This document shows, piece by piece, positions 1 through 8,300 of a stretch of DNA of 14,231 bases; position 1 is the stretch's first letter, and each line of letters begins with the position of its first letter. Position numbers and translations under genes: made by a program. The notes under the pieces are model-generated. The model made no database searches. It was not told where the DNA came from and worked only from the letters and a program-made list of their open reading frames with translations. The DNA lies in contig CAYMUR010000109.1 of NCBI GenBank assembly GCA_964393615.1, forward strand, positions 1-14,231, in the 5' to 3' direction. The DNA is from CAYMUR01 sp964393615. Lineage in GTDB: Bacteria; Planctomycetota; Planctomycetia; Pirellulales; Pirellulaceae.

Positions 1-784
1 CGCGGCGTCCGTGTGTCATCCCTGCCGGCGGTACGTGTTTCTCTCCGACAAACAACGTGTTGGAAAGTCCGTCCAAAACACTTGTGAATTTAAACGGTAA
101 TTCGTTGCGGTCAAACAGGAAATTGAATGACTGTGCATCACCGCGGCATACATATGTATTGCTGGGAGTTCCAGGAAAGATGCGTTTTACGTAGGGTCCT
201 GCGTGGGCAAACGCTCCGGGCACGGTGTCAGGAGGATAATCCCAGTGAGTGGTGAGACTATAATGGTACTTGCAGTGGTATCCACACCTGCCATCCCCAA
301 AGACAACCGCATAGTCTGCGAGCGCCCCGTCATGGTGCTTTGCACCGCTCGATCCGTGAAAGTCTTCGTCCCCCGTTTGACTTAATTGGGGTGCATTACG
401 TCGTGCGGGGCAGTAATAGATTGGCACTTGCACTTGTAGGTTTTCCAATGGCTGATAGTGGTAGGAGAGTTGTGGGTCCCATTGGTCGTGCGCTGCACCC
501 TGTTCGAGAAAGGGCCACAAAATATTTGCCCAAGTCCCGTGATGACAGATTTGTCGGGTCGGTGGCAGTCCCAGCTGTGTTTCGTGAAAGTTGTGGATGG
601 CCAGGCCGATTTGTTTAAGGTGGTTGGTGCATTGTATCCGTCGAGCCGCCTCACGGGCCGCCTGCACTGCTGGTAATAGCAGTGCGATAAGGATCGCAAT
701 GATGGCGATGACCACCAATAATTCAACCAGAGTAAAACCTCGCTGGCGCCATGTTGCCGGTATTGTAGGAGATTTAAGTTTCAT
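1..784 (-). CDS. DUF1559 family pseudopilin-like protein, C-terminus cut by the window edge
   Basis: The minus-strand frame stays open for 261 codons from the ATG at 784 to the window edge, so the C-terminus is missing. A short basic leader ends in RQRG, followed by FTLVELLVVIAIIAI and PAVQAAREAARR. This is a type IV prepilin-like N-terminus with predicted cleavage between Gly16 and Phe17 and Glu at mature position 5. Later come YYCPARRNAPQL (about 123-134) and DGLSNTLFVGEKH (238-250), both typical of DUF1559, a family greatly expanded in planctomycetes and of unknown function. The protein would sit in the membrane by its N-terminal helix with the rest outside. Residues 167-174 form an unusual C-x2-H-C-x2-H cluster. 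A second in-frame ATG at 790 has a weak GGA six bases upstream and is an alternative start. The 175 bp separating it from the DUF1501 stop contain a weak promoter-like pair (TTGAAA 909-914, TAACAC 886-891, 17-bp spacing). Confidence 0.92.
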   Translation of the reverse strand, partial: MKLKSPTIPATWRQRGFTLVELLVVIAIIAILIALLLPAVQAAREAARRIQCTNHLKQIGLAIHNFHETQLGLPPTRQICHHGTWANILWPFLEQGAAHDQWDPQLSYHYQPLENLQVQVPIYYCPARRNAPQLSQTGDEDFHGSSGAKHHDGALADYAVVFGDGRCGYHCKYHYSLTTHWDYPPDTVPGAFAHAGPYVKRIFPGTPSNTYVCRGDAQSFNFLFDRNELPFKFTSVLDGLSNTLFVGEKHVPPAGMTHGRR

Positions 785-959
785 GGTCATTGTAAATCCG
801 TTTGTTAAGCTGACAGTTGTCGTTTGCAGGTTCAGAAGACTCGGCGAGATGGGGCGACGCTAACTGGTTTACGTGGATCGCGGGAGTGTTAGTCCTGTTT
901 GATTGTGCTTTCAAGGTAGGGTGGTACAGCACTGAGGCAAGTGGTGTTTTGTCAGGAAC

Positions 960-2462
960 TCAAGCAAAAATGCCAGTGGCAACCTTGCCGAAAACATCTG
1001 TCAAACGAAAGTCTCGACCGCTGAAATGATAGGTGAGTTTTTCGTGATCTAAACCCATTGCATACAGAATCGTGGCATGCAGGTCATGGACATGCAGTGG
1101 TTTATCGACAGCCTTAAAACCTAAGTCGTCTGTTGTGCCGTAGGTCATGCCTCCCTGTACGCCGCCGCCGGCAAGCCAGACAGTGAAACCGTAATGATTG
1201 TGGTCTCGCCCCGGTGTATTTCCAGAAATGTCGTTGACGGGCGTCCGACCGAACTCGCCACCCCACATGACCAGTGTTTCCTCCAAAAGGCCACGTGCTT
1301 TCAGGTCGGTCAACAGGGCTGCGATCGCCTGGTCACAGTGTCGGGCGCGATACTCGTGGTTCATGATGTCTTCGTGGTCGTCCCAGGGTATATCGCCACC
1401 GAAACCAACTTGGACGACTCGTACTCCACGTTCCGACAGGCGCCGTGCCAACAGGCAGCCTTCCGGGAAACCGCCAAACTGTCGGCCACCGCGAGTGTCC
1501 CACTGCGGTTCGTCCTGGATCCCATATCGGTCCAGGGTGGATTGTGTCTCCTGGCCGAGATCAAACGCCTCAGGAGCTGAAAGTTGCATGCGGAACGCGA
1601 GTTCCATGGACTGAATTCTTGCTTCTAACTGGGCATCATGCTGCAGTCGTTTTAAGCGTGTTGCTTCTAGTTTGGCAAGTAAATCTAATTGAGTCCTTTG
1701 ATCGTTCTGTGTCAGGTACGGATTGCGGATATTGGCTAACGCTTGTTTCGGATCAATGTTGTCAGTATCGACGTAAACACCAGCATAGATGCCTGGTAAA
1801 AAACTATTGCTCCAGGTCACTTCACGGGGCCGTGGTTTGATTCGGTGGGACAGGAACACATAACCAGGCAAGTTTTGGTTTTCCGTGCCTAATCCATACC
1901 CCAACCAGGAACCCAGCGAAGGCCGGTTGGGCTGCAGCGAACCGATATTCATCATCGTCATGGCTGCTGCATGTTCGGGAACGTCGGTCCTCATCGAGCG
2001 GACAATACAGATATCGTCGATACAACGGGCCACCTGGGGAAAAAGTTCGCTGACCCATAACCCGGACTGACCATGTTGTCGAAACTTCCAGGGCGACTTC
2101 ATGATCACCGTCGTTTTACGGAGGGTTTTCAGATTGGCCGCCGGCGGTCTTTTTCCTTCATGTTTCTCTAGTAATGGTTTGTAATCGAAAGTGTCGACTT
2201 GCGATGGGCCACCGTTCATGTAGAGATAAATCAGCCGTTTTGCCCGCGGAAAAAAATGGGGTGATTTTACCGCTAACGTGCCGGCGGATTGGGCGGTTGC
2301 GGTCCTGTTGGTAGCTGCCAGGAGGGCATTGTTATCAGCCAGAAGACTTGCCAGGCCCACCGCGCCCATCCCTGCACCTGCACTTTGCAACATTTGTCGA
2401 CGTGAAAGCCATGGCGCTCGCGAAGTCGTTTTGGTGGGCATGTTTGGTGACGAAATATCCAT
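960..2462 (-). CDS. DUF1501 family protein with Tat signal
   Basis: About 500 residues, the usual length for DUF1501, a planctomycete-rich family related to the alkaline phosphatase/sulfatase superfamily; its reaction is not established. Numbered from the longest frame, the N-terminus has a twin-arginine signal, LSRRQMLQ (21-28), then a Gly/Ala-rich hydrophobic stretch, so export of the folded protein by Tat is predicted. Family motifs are NGGPSQVDTFD (85-95), GKRPP (105-109), WDDHED (362-367), WGGEFGRTP (402-410), GRDHNHYGF (420-428) and VHDLHATIL (460-468). Residues 260-292 are charged and may form a coiled coil. The frame can begin at TTG 2468, ATG 2462 or ATG 2441; none has a convincing ribosome binding site, so the first ATG was taken. 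DUF1501 genes often lie beside DUF1549/DUF1553 cytochrome-type genes, but none is present here. The stop is TGA at 960-962; no terminator with a U-tract was seen after it. Confidence 0.93.
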   Translation of the reverse strand: MDISSPNMPTKTTSRAPWLSRRQMLQSAGAGMGAVGLASLLADNNALLAATNRTATAQSAGTLAVKSPHFFPRAKRLIYLYMNGGPSQVDTFDYKPLLEKHEGKRPPAANLKTLRKTTVIMKSPWKFRQHGQSGLWVSELFPQVARCIDDICIVRSMRTDVPEHAAAMTMMNIGSLQPNRPSLGSWLGYGLGTENQNLPGYVFLSHRIKPRPREVTWSNSFLPGIYAGVYVDTDNIDPKQALANIRNPYLTQNDQRTQLDLLAKLEATRLKRLQHDAQLEARIQSMELAFRMQLSAPEAFDLGQETQSTLDRYGIQDEPQWDTRGGRQFGGFPEGCLLARRLSERGVRVVQVGFGGDIPWDDHEDIMNHEYRARHCDQAIAALLTDLKARGLLEETLVMWGGEFGRTPVNDISGNTPGRDHNHYGFTVWLAGGGVQGGMTYGTTDDLGFKAVDKPLHVHDLHATILYAMGLDHEKLTYHFSGRDFRLTDVFGKVATGIFA

Positions 2463-3048
2463 GGACAAGATTCAATTCGTGTGGTGAAGATATCTTGGAA
2501 ATCCTTGCATTTTAAGTCGCCTGCGCGTTGATGGTTTGGATAGCATTGCGTTTTAACAATATCAGGATTTGGAACAAGGTCGTTTCTTCAACAGGAAAAC
2601 GGCAAGCTCATTAATGGACCGGTCAAGACAAATTTTGTCCCACTCCCTGCTTGTTGTTTGCCATCCAATTTTGGTAGGCGTGATTTCTCTATTTTATATG
2701 CACCGACCGGTTGCTGGCAAGAATCAACAGGTGCCCAGGTTGTTCGAAATAACGTCGGCAAATCGTCCGGTGTTGGTTTGGTACCTCGTTTTAAGCATTT
2801 TGTTGGCAACAGACCGGTGGAAAAGATGGGGCAGTTCAACGGCTGGGGATGTCCCAATGTCCTTGGTTCCCAGTCGATGGCCAATTCTTTGAGAACAAAA
2901 TGCCAGTCGTGTTGGGACATACTGAGCCTGAGCACAATCCGTAGGGCAGCCCGCAGCAGGTTCGACTAAGTGGATTTTCGGTGTCCTGTGACCCGTGCAC
3001 GACTCGCCAATCTTTGCCGGTTGAGGCGTCCGTTTTACAAGGTTCCTT
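2463..3048. other. Intergenic stretch without a convincing gene
   Basis: These 586 bp separate the DUF1501 start from the stop of the M81 peptidase gene. Several overlapping open frames of about 100-140 codons occur on both strands, but they lack recognisable motifs, hydrophobic signals or ribosome binding sites and compete with one another. A perfect 10-bp palindrome, AAGATATCTT, lies at 2487-2496, about 25 bp upstream of the DUF1501 start. No hairpin followed by a T-run was found after the M81 stop. Any DUF1501 promoter should lie in the lower part of this stretch, but no good -35/-10 pair was seen. Confidence 0.5.
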
Positions 3049-4518
3049 TTAGTCGATCTGTTCAAAGGGAAACAATGGTTTACGCCGCTGCACGAATTCA
3101 AAGTTTGACATGTCAGCAGTGGTACTGCCAGGAGTGTTGACACGAATCAGTTGCTTACTGACTGGTGCATAAGCTGCGACAGGAGCGTGTACACCTTTGG
3201 CAACCAGTATCTGAAAGTCGGCCGGATCTAGGTTGCAACAGGTGACTTGTCCTAAGCTAAAGGGTGCGGTTCGATAACTGGTTAGGATGATTGTCAGTTG
3301 GGTGTCGGTTTCCACTACTGCTGTGGGTCCCATGTCATGGCTCGCTTTGCCGCCGTGGCGCGGTTCTGTTTCTACAAAGCGACCATTGTGTAGACTGCGA
3401 ACGGTCACGTCAGCTTGCAGTGGCGGCCCGTGCAAGGAGTCGACTTTGCCGCCGATGGTTAGCGACAACTGTGCATTCGTTCCAGCCTGGCGGGCCAAAT
3501 TGACTGCCTCTGGGTCATTAATACATACCAGGCTACGTGGGCCGCCACGGGTGTGAATGGCATGGGCAATCCAAGTGCCATCTGCCGCTGATCCACCGCC
3601 TACGTTGTCCCCCACGTCCAGCAGGCAGACTGGCCCCTCGCTATGACTTGCTTGCTCCACTGCCTGATCGAGGCTGATGAATTCCGGCACAAACTGGTCA
3701 CGGTGAGTCATCAGATAATCCGACATCTCGGCAGCAATTTGGTGTGCCAATGGGGGGTCATTGTTGGTCACAGCGATGAAGCTGCTCCCCATTTCTACGA
3801 CATCTGCGTACGGAAATCCTAGCACGATGCTATTGCTTAATACGCGTTCACGTTCCAAAAGCTTGTCAGCAAATTGATACATTGACAGACAAGGTTCCTG
3901 CGTGGTGTGTTGCCGTTCGATATTGATCGAAACGGGCGGGAATACGGCCGCCTGGGTGAGTTGAACTTGTCCGTGAAGATGGCTCATTAACAGGGAACAG
4001 GCTTCCAGGCCACGTTGACGCTGGTCTAAATGAGGGTTGGAACGGTAGGCAACGGTTGCATGGCAGGCATCGACGATTGCCTGAGAAAGATTGGCATGCG
4101 GATCAATCGTGGCGACGATTGGAAAATCTGCCCCGCATCGCTCACGGACCAATGACAACCAATAGCCGTCCATATCAGGGTGGTCTTCTGATACCGCGGC
4201 GCCGTGTGGGCCAAGTAACAGGCCGTCAAGCTGTCCTACACGATCCAGTTCTTGCCACATCATCTCGAGAATGGTTTCCAGCGTGTCGGCGCTGACGGGC
4301 CCGGATGGCATGGCATTGGCCATTAGGATGGGTACCGCTTCGACGCCGGCCTGGTCCAAGCCTTGAAAAAATCCCCCTAATTCATGATGCGCAGCAGCAT
4401 ATTCCTGGCGAACGTCTTCGCCCGTTAACAGGGCGACCTGACGAAAGCTTTCCAATGTAGTTGGTAAGCTTATAAAGCTGTTGGATTCATGGGCGATGCC
4501 GATGATGCCTATTCGCAT
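3049..4518 (-). CDS. M81 family metallopeptidase (MlrC-like)
   Basis: 489 residues, close to the usual length of the MlrC/microcystinase C family (peptidase M81). The N-terminal half (DUF1485-type) starts MRIGIIGIAHESNSF. Putative zinc ligands and catalytic residues occur in the family order: Glu11 in HESNSF, His105 in LLLGPHGAAV, Asp139 and His141 in DPHAN, and His163 in YRSNPHLDQRQRG. Their mutual spacing equals that recalled for Glu56, His150, Asp184, His186 and His208 of Sphingomonas MlrC. The C-terminal MlrC_C half carries DVGDNVGGGSAADGT. There is no signal peptide, so it is probably cytoplasmic. MlrC cleaves linearised microcystin peptides, but most homologues in bacteria without that pathway have unknown substrates; here a peptidase or amidase role is all that can be inferred. 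The ATG at 4518 has GGAAG six bases upstream. The gene stands alone: 586 bp to DUF1501 and more than 820 bp to the next gene on the other side. Confidence 0.93.
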   Translation of the reverse strand: MRIGIIGIAHESNSFISLPTTLESFRQVALLTGEDVRQEYAAAHHELGGFFQGLDQAGVEAVPILMANAMPSGPVSADTLETILEMMWQELDRVGQLDGLLLGPHGAAVSEDHPDMDGYWLSLVRERCGADFPIVATIDPHANLSQAIVDACHATVAYRSNPHLDQRQRGLEACSLLMSHLHGQVQLTQAAVFPPVSINIERQHTTQEPCLSMYQFADKLLERERVLSNSIVLGFPYADVVEMGSSFIAVTNNDPPLAHQIAAEMSDYLMTHRDQFVPEFISLDQAVEQASHSEGPVCLLDVGDNVGGGSAADGTWIAHAIHTRGGPRSLVCINDPEAVNLARQAGTNAQLSLTIGGKVDSLHGPPLQADVTVRSLHNGRFVETEPRHGGKASHDMGPTAVVETDTQLTIILTSYRTAPFSLGQVTCCNLDPADFQILVAKGVHAPVAAYAPVSKQLIRVNTPGSTTADMSNFEFVQRRKPLFPFEQID

Positions 4519-4659
4519 GAGTTGCTTCCGAGTAACAAGGTCAGTGTTTCTAGGTTTGGTCAGTGGTTCAGAGGTTCCAAGCTAGGCCGATGAATCATTC
4601 AGTATCTCGGCCAGGTGAAGGTATTTAGCCGACGGCGCCGAGACAGTAAAGCCTCAATG

Positions 4660-4852
4660 TCTTGTGAAGGTGCCCAGNNNNNNNNNNNNNNNNNNNNNNN
4701 NNNNNNNNNNNNNNNNNNNNNNNNNNNNNNNNNNNNNNNNNNNNNNNNNNNNNNNNNNNNNNNNNNNNNNNNNNNNNTCTTGTGAAGGTGGCCCAGTCTT
4801 GTGAAGGTGGCCCAGTCTTGTGAAGGTGGCCCAGTCTTGTGAAGGTGGCCCG
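4660..4852. repeat. 19-bp tandem repeat interrupted by the assembly gap
   Basis: The unit is TCTTGTGAAGGTGGCCCAG. One copy lacking a G lies left of the gap (4660-4677). Right of it are three perfect copies (4778-4796, 4797-4815, 4816-4834) and a final copy lacking the A (4835-4852). Identical units in direct contact, with no spacers, mark a minisatellite and not a CRISPR array. The gap falls inside the array, so the true copy number is unknown. A unit length not divisible by three argues against a coding role. The array lies 142 bp upstream of the M81 peptidase start codon. Confidence 0.95.
4678..4777. other. Assembly gap of exactly 100 Ns
   Basis: One hundred consecutive Ns join two ends that carry the same 19-bp repeat. 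A round 100 is the conventional placeholder for a gap of unknown size, so lengths across this point should not be trusted. The cause is very probably collapse of the tandem repeat during assembly. Confidence 0.98.
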
Positions 4853-4954
4853 TGATCCCGCCACGGATCCTATCGCTGAATCCGGAGGAATCGGTGAGCT
4901 TGTAACCAAGCTCAAAGTCCTAAGATTTTCGATCGGATCTTAATAATTAATATG

Positions 4955-4968
4955 AAGCATGCATGCTT
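4955..4968. repeat. 14-bp perfect palindrome
   Basis: AAGCATGCATGCTT reads the same on both strands. It sits in AT-rich DNA between the tandem repeat and the terminator. It could be a binding site for a dimeric regulator, but no adjacent promoter was identified, so no function is assigned. Confidence 0.6.
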
Positions 4969-5058
4969 TGCCTGCAATGCCACCTGGAAGCTTGGCTGTA
5001 GAATGAGACCGTTACCGTCAGTGGAAAGCTCAGAGAGTCTTCATAGCAATATTTAAAT

Positions 5059-5095
5059 AAAAAAACGCGGCCGTGGGGAACGACCGCGTTTTTTT
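5059..5095. terminator. Strong bidirectional rho-independent terminator
   Basis: The arms AAAAAAACGCGG (5059-5070) and CCGCGTTTTTTT (5084-5095) pair perfectly over 12 bp. An inner CGT/ACG pairing (5072-5074 with 5080-5082) leaves a GGGGA loop. A-tract on one side and T-tract on the other give a U-run in either direction. All nearby genes are on the minus strand, so the likely user is the large metalloprotease gene ending at 5345. That would give it a 3' trailer of about 250 nt containing the nested inverted repeat at 5187-5249. Confidence 0.85.
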
Positions 5096-5186
5096 GTTGG
5101 AACCACGAATACCCACAGCCGGCGGGGCGAGCTGGAGACGCAGGTGGCGCGATTTAATTCTTGGGCGCTCGAGACTGGAGTAGTAC

Positions 5187-5249
5187 GGGTCGGTCACAGG
5201 GACCTGGCAGTGGTGGCAGTTTTGCCACTACACCTAGAGTGATCGACCC
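5187..5249. repeat. Two-tier nested inverted repeat
   Basis: The outer arms GGGTCGGTCAC (5187-5197) and GTGATCGACCC (5239-5249) pair at 10 of 11 positions, the remaining pair being a G-T. Inside them GTGGTGGCA (5210-5218) and TGCCACTAC (5223-5231) pair at all nine positions, one a G-T, around a GTTT loop. Asymmetric segments of 12 and 7 nt separate the two stems. No T-run follows on either strand, so it is not a classical terminator. It lies 96 nt past the metalloprotease stop and before the terminator at 5059-5095, so it is probably transcribed. Confidence 0.75.
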
Positions 5250-5344
5250 ATAGTTTTACGAATAACCACCAATTTTATCTGTCGACGCAAAGGCCGTACA
5301 GCTGAGAATCTTCTCCTAGATAGCAAACTTTGCCTATGTCACTG

Positions 5345-8300
5345 CTAGCCGGACAAAGAAAAGGTTTTGTCGATCAATTTGGTATCCAGAACTTTCTCGA
5401 GCTCAGTGTTCTCTCCGAAAGCGGTAGATGATCCTGGATCGCCATCCAAGAATCGGTGTTGCAGCACCTGGTGATAGCGGTTCTGTTCCAGGGCATTGTC
5501 TAAGAGAGCATTGTCTAAGAGAGCATTGTCTAATACTGACAAGTCGTCACTCTCTTTGCCTACCAGGGGTAGTTCGCCGGTTTTTAACCGTGACGAGGGC
5601 AGATTGTCGGAGGCCGCACGAAAAGAACCAAACGCGGAGTCGCGTGCTGATGACGCAACTGTTTTTGTAATGTTCACCAGCGCCGACTGGAACGCAGAAG
5701 CTGCGGATCGCGTTGTCATGTCACTGGGTGTGTTCGCTGTATTTACACTCAGAAAGTGCTCGTGCAGGGCGCCTGATGGGTCAGGCGTTGGGGAATGCGA
5801 GCGATCCGGAGAGCCAGTGACTCTCAAATGCCCAATGCTTCCTCGTGGAGTCGTTGCAGTGGAGAGGGGTGAAAAATTTTGCACGAGTATTTGGAAATCG
5901 GAGATATCGATATCTCCGTCTCCGTCATAGTTGCCTTCTGACCAATTTTTGTCGGTAGCCAAAGGATCAAAATGAATGACCAACTGGTTGAAATCGAAGA
6001 TGTCGACATCTTGATCCAGGTCACTGTCTCCATACGTTGTTTGCAGGATGTCTTGGACCAGGAAATCAAGGTCGGAGTGGTTGACATGTCCGTCATGATT
6101 GACGTCGAACGTGTCAAGTTGACTACCAAAATGAATGGCTTCCACCAGTGAGTCGATGTCATTTGCATCGACGACACCGTCATTTGAAAAATCGCCTGTT
6201 AGTTGCACAAGGGATGTTGGCATGTTTTGGGACACGCGCAATGTGGTGGGACCTTGATGATAGACATTCAGTGCATGACCCACGATACTTTGTTGTTGTT
6301 GTGGAACCCAGCCATTACCCGCGTCCAGCGTGTCATTTCCGCTGCCACTATAAAAAGTGATCGTTGAAACTTGTTGGGAGGAGAAATCGTATGTGGCACC
6401 GTTAATTTTGATTTCATTTCCTTCATCGACGGTCAATGTAAAGCTGTCGTCGTTGTCGGTACCATACACGTACAGGTCTGTGTTCCCACCTGCCACGAGA
6501 TTCGTAATTCGTAGATCAACGCTGTTTGGTTCACCACAGAACCAGAGCAACAATTCGTCACCCACGGTAACAGGAATATCGACGCGTTGGTCAGTGGCTG
6601 ATGATGAGCTTCTGGCCAAAAGTACGCCTTGTGTGTTATAGACATGCAGCTCAAGGTCAGAATTCGAGTTAGCGGGTGTCGCTTCGACGGTGAATCGACC
6701 CGTATGGGCTGCTTCCATTTCCAGTAATGTTGCTGTGGAGACTTGTTGGTGCTGAACTTCCAGGAAATCGACGGAGCCTAAATCACCAGAACTGCTGAGA
6801 ACGAGGGGGCCTGGTCCGCCAGGTCCGAGTACGATCTGATAATCCTCGACTTCGCCACCGTTGTCATGTCCAGCAGGTCCCAGGCCTTTTGTGAAACCGA
6901 GACGCCCACGGGCGTAGGAGGTGCCGTCAACGGAATCTTCCGGTATCGTAAAAGTTAATTCATTCGCTCCCATGTCGAGGCGGACATCGGATAACACTTT
7001 TTCATTAGGATCATCCCAGTCGCCGTCACGATTAAAGTCGATCCACATCTGGAAATAGCCTACCTGTGCTGCTTGGGATCCAGTCACCGTAACGGTATAG
7101 TCCGTACCGGACAGCATCTCAACGGCTGGGAAGAGTATGCCATCATCGTCGTCGTCCCCTGACAAATCGTCACCATTGGCGGACGTGTCCGGTGAGCCTG
7201 CTGGTTCCCCGTCGACCGTGGCGCCAAGATGAAAATTGGGGACGATTCCATGGCTGGCGGCATCGCTGCCAACCGTGGGATAAGAATAGACAACGGGCGC
7301 GGTCAAATCGTGTGGCGCATCACTGTAATCAATGTTGTCTTGGACACCAAAATGAACATCTCGATGGTTCGTTAATGGATTTCCACTGATGATTGCCACC
7401 GCCTCATGGGGATCACCTGTTATCGAAACGGTACCGGAAGGTAGAGCCAGTCGTAGTACAACATCTTCTCGCGTTCCAAACGTGGGCGGATCACCAAGGT
7501 CCGCTACGAGCATCCAATAACCTGAGTCATTGGTAATGATCCCCTGTTCGCCAAACCCGAAGATCCCATTATTATCGGCGTCATAAAAAATGGTATGGCC
7601 TCCCACACCCTCTCCCTCATCTGGCGTGCCATTCCCGTTATTGTCGTGGAACACGGTACCACTCAGGTGAGCGACGGTTACTTCTGGCAGCACGCCGTTT
7701 TCTTCGATCCCCACGCGGTCCCATCCAATCACATCGAAGGCCTGCAAGTCGAGTGACGAGAGCGTGTCAATGTCACCAGGTTCCCCAATGGGATCCATGA
7801 TATTGATTGTCGGCGTCGCGTCTTTCCAGTGACTGGGTTGGTCGCCGTCACCGAACATCTCGCCCGTGGCAAAGCGACCAGGTCGCGTATTGCCCTGATC
7901 AAAGGTAAAAAACTTTTCGCGCGCATCAGCCGTAAAATCAATGATGGGAGAGCCTTCTTCCTCACCGTCACCGTCATAGTCTCCCAGGCTTTCCGTGGAA
8001 TAACGAAAAAGATCTAAGACTGTCACTGCAGCTGGAAAGGTCGTCTTATACCACTCAGAAGTATTGTCCACGAGTTCGTCGGCGCTTAATGATCCATTTG
8101 AGTCGTCAAGGCCATCAACGCCACTGAGAAATCCTAAGGCGTGACCTATTTCGTGTACGGCCGTGGCCACGAAGTCAATTGCGCCAGGTTCGATCCCATC
8201 CAACTGATTAAAGTCCCACTGTTCTTGGCAATTAAATTGTATCAATGCATCAGAGGTTAACGTGTAGGTCTCGAAGAGACCGTCTATCTCGAGAGCTTGA

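Larger units (their letters stand above)
4519..5344. other. Long non-coding stretch with repeat, gap, terminator and inverted repeats
   Basis: More than 800 bp with no credible gene. In order it holds a GC-rich inverted repeat (CTCGGC 4606-4611 with GCCGAG 4637-4642), a 19-bp tandem repeat interrupted by Ns, a 14-bp perfect palindrome, a bidirectional terminator and a large nested inverted repeat; the main ones are listed separately. A minus-strand frame is open across the tandem repeat only because three 19-bp units happen to contain no stop in that frame and Ns hide the rest, so it is not called. Confidence 0.6.

Noticed and set aside
382..726. Minus-strand frame of 114 codons
   Set aside because: It is the shifted frame of the DUF1559 gene, whose true frame carries the prepilin helix and family motifs and runs to the window edge. 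There is no sign of a frameshift.
1194..1840. Plus-strand open frames opposite the DUF1501 gene
   Set aside because: They are shadows of the DUF1501 coding frame, without domains or start signals.
2569..3143. Overlapping open frames of about 100-140 codons on both strands between DUF1501 and the M81 gene
   Set aside because: They overlap each other, have no motifs, signals or start sites, and one runs into the end of the M81 gene. A decayed gene cannot be excluded without a search.
4660..4852. CRISPR array
   Set aside because: Units are in direct contact with no spacers, and no cas gene is present.
4625..4915. Minus-strand open frame across the 19-bp repeat and the gap
   Set aside because: The frame is open only because three 19-bp units lack a stop in that phase and the Ns cannot show one. 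There is no ribosome binding site or recognisable domain.
5187..5249. Integron attC site
   Set aside because: The nested two-stem layout resembles attC, but the outer arms lack the required AAC and GTT core ends and no integrase or cassette is nearby.
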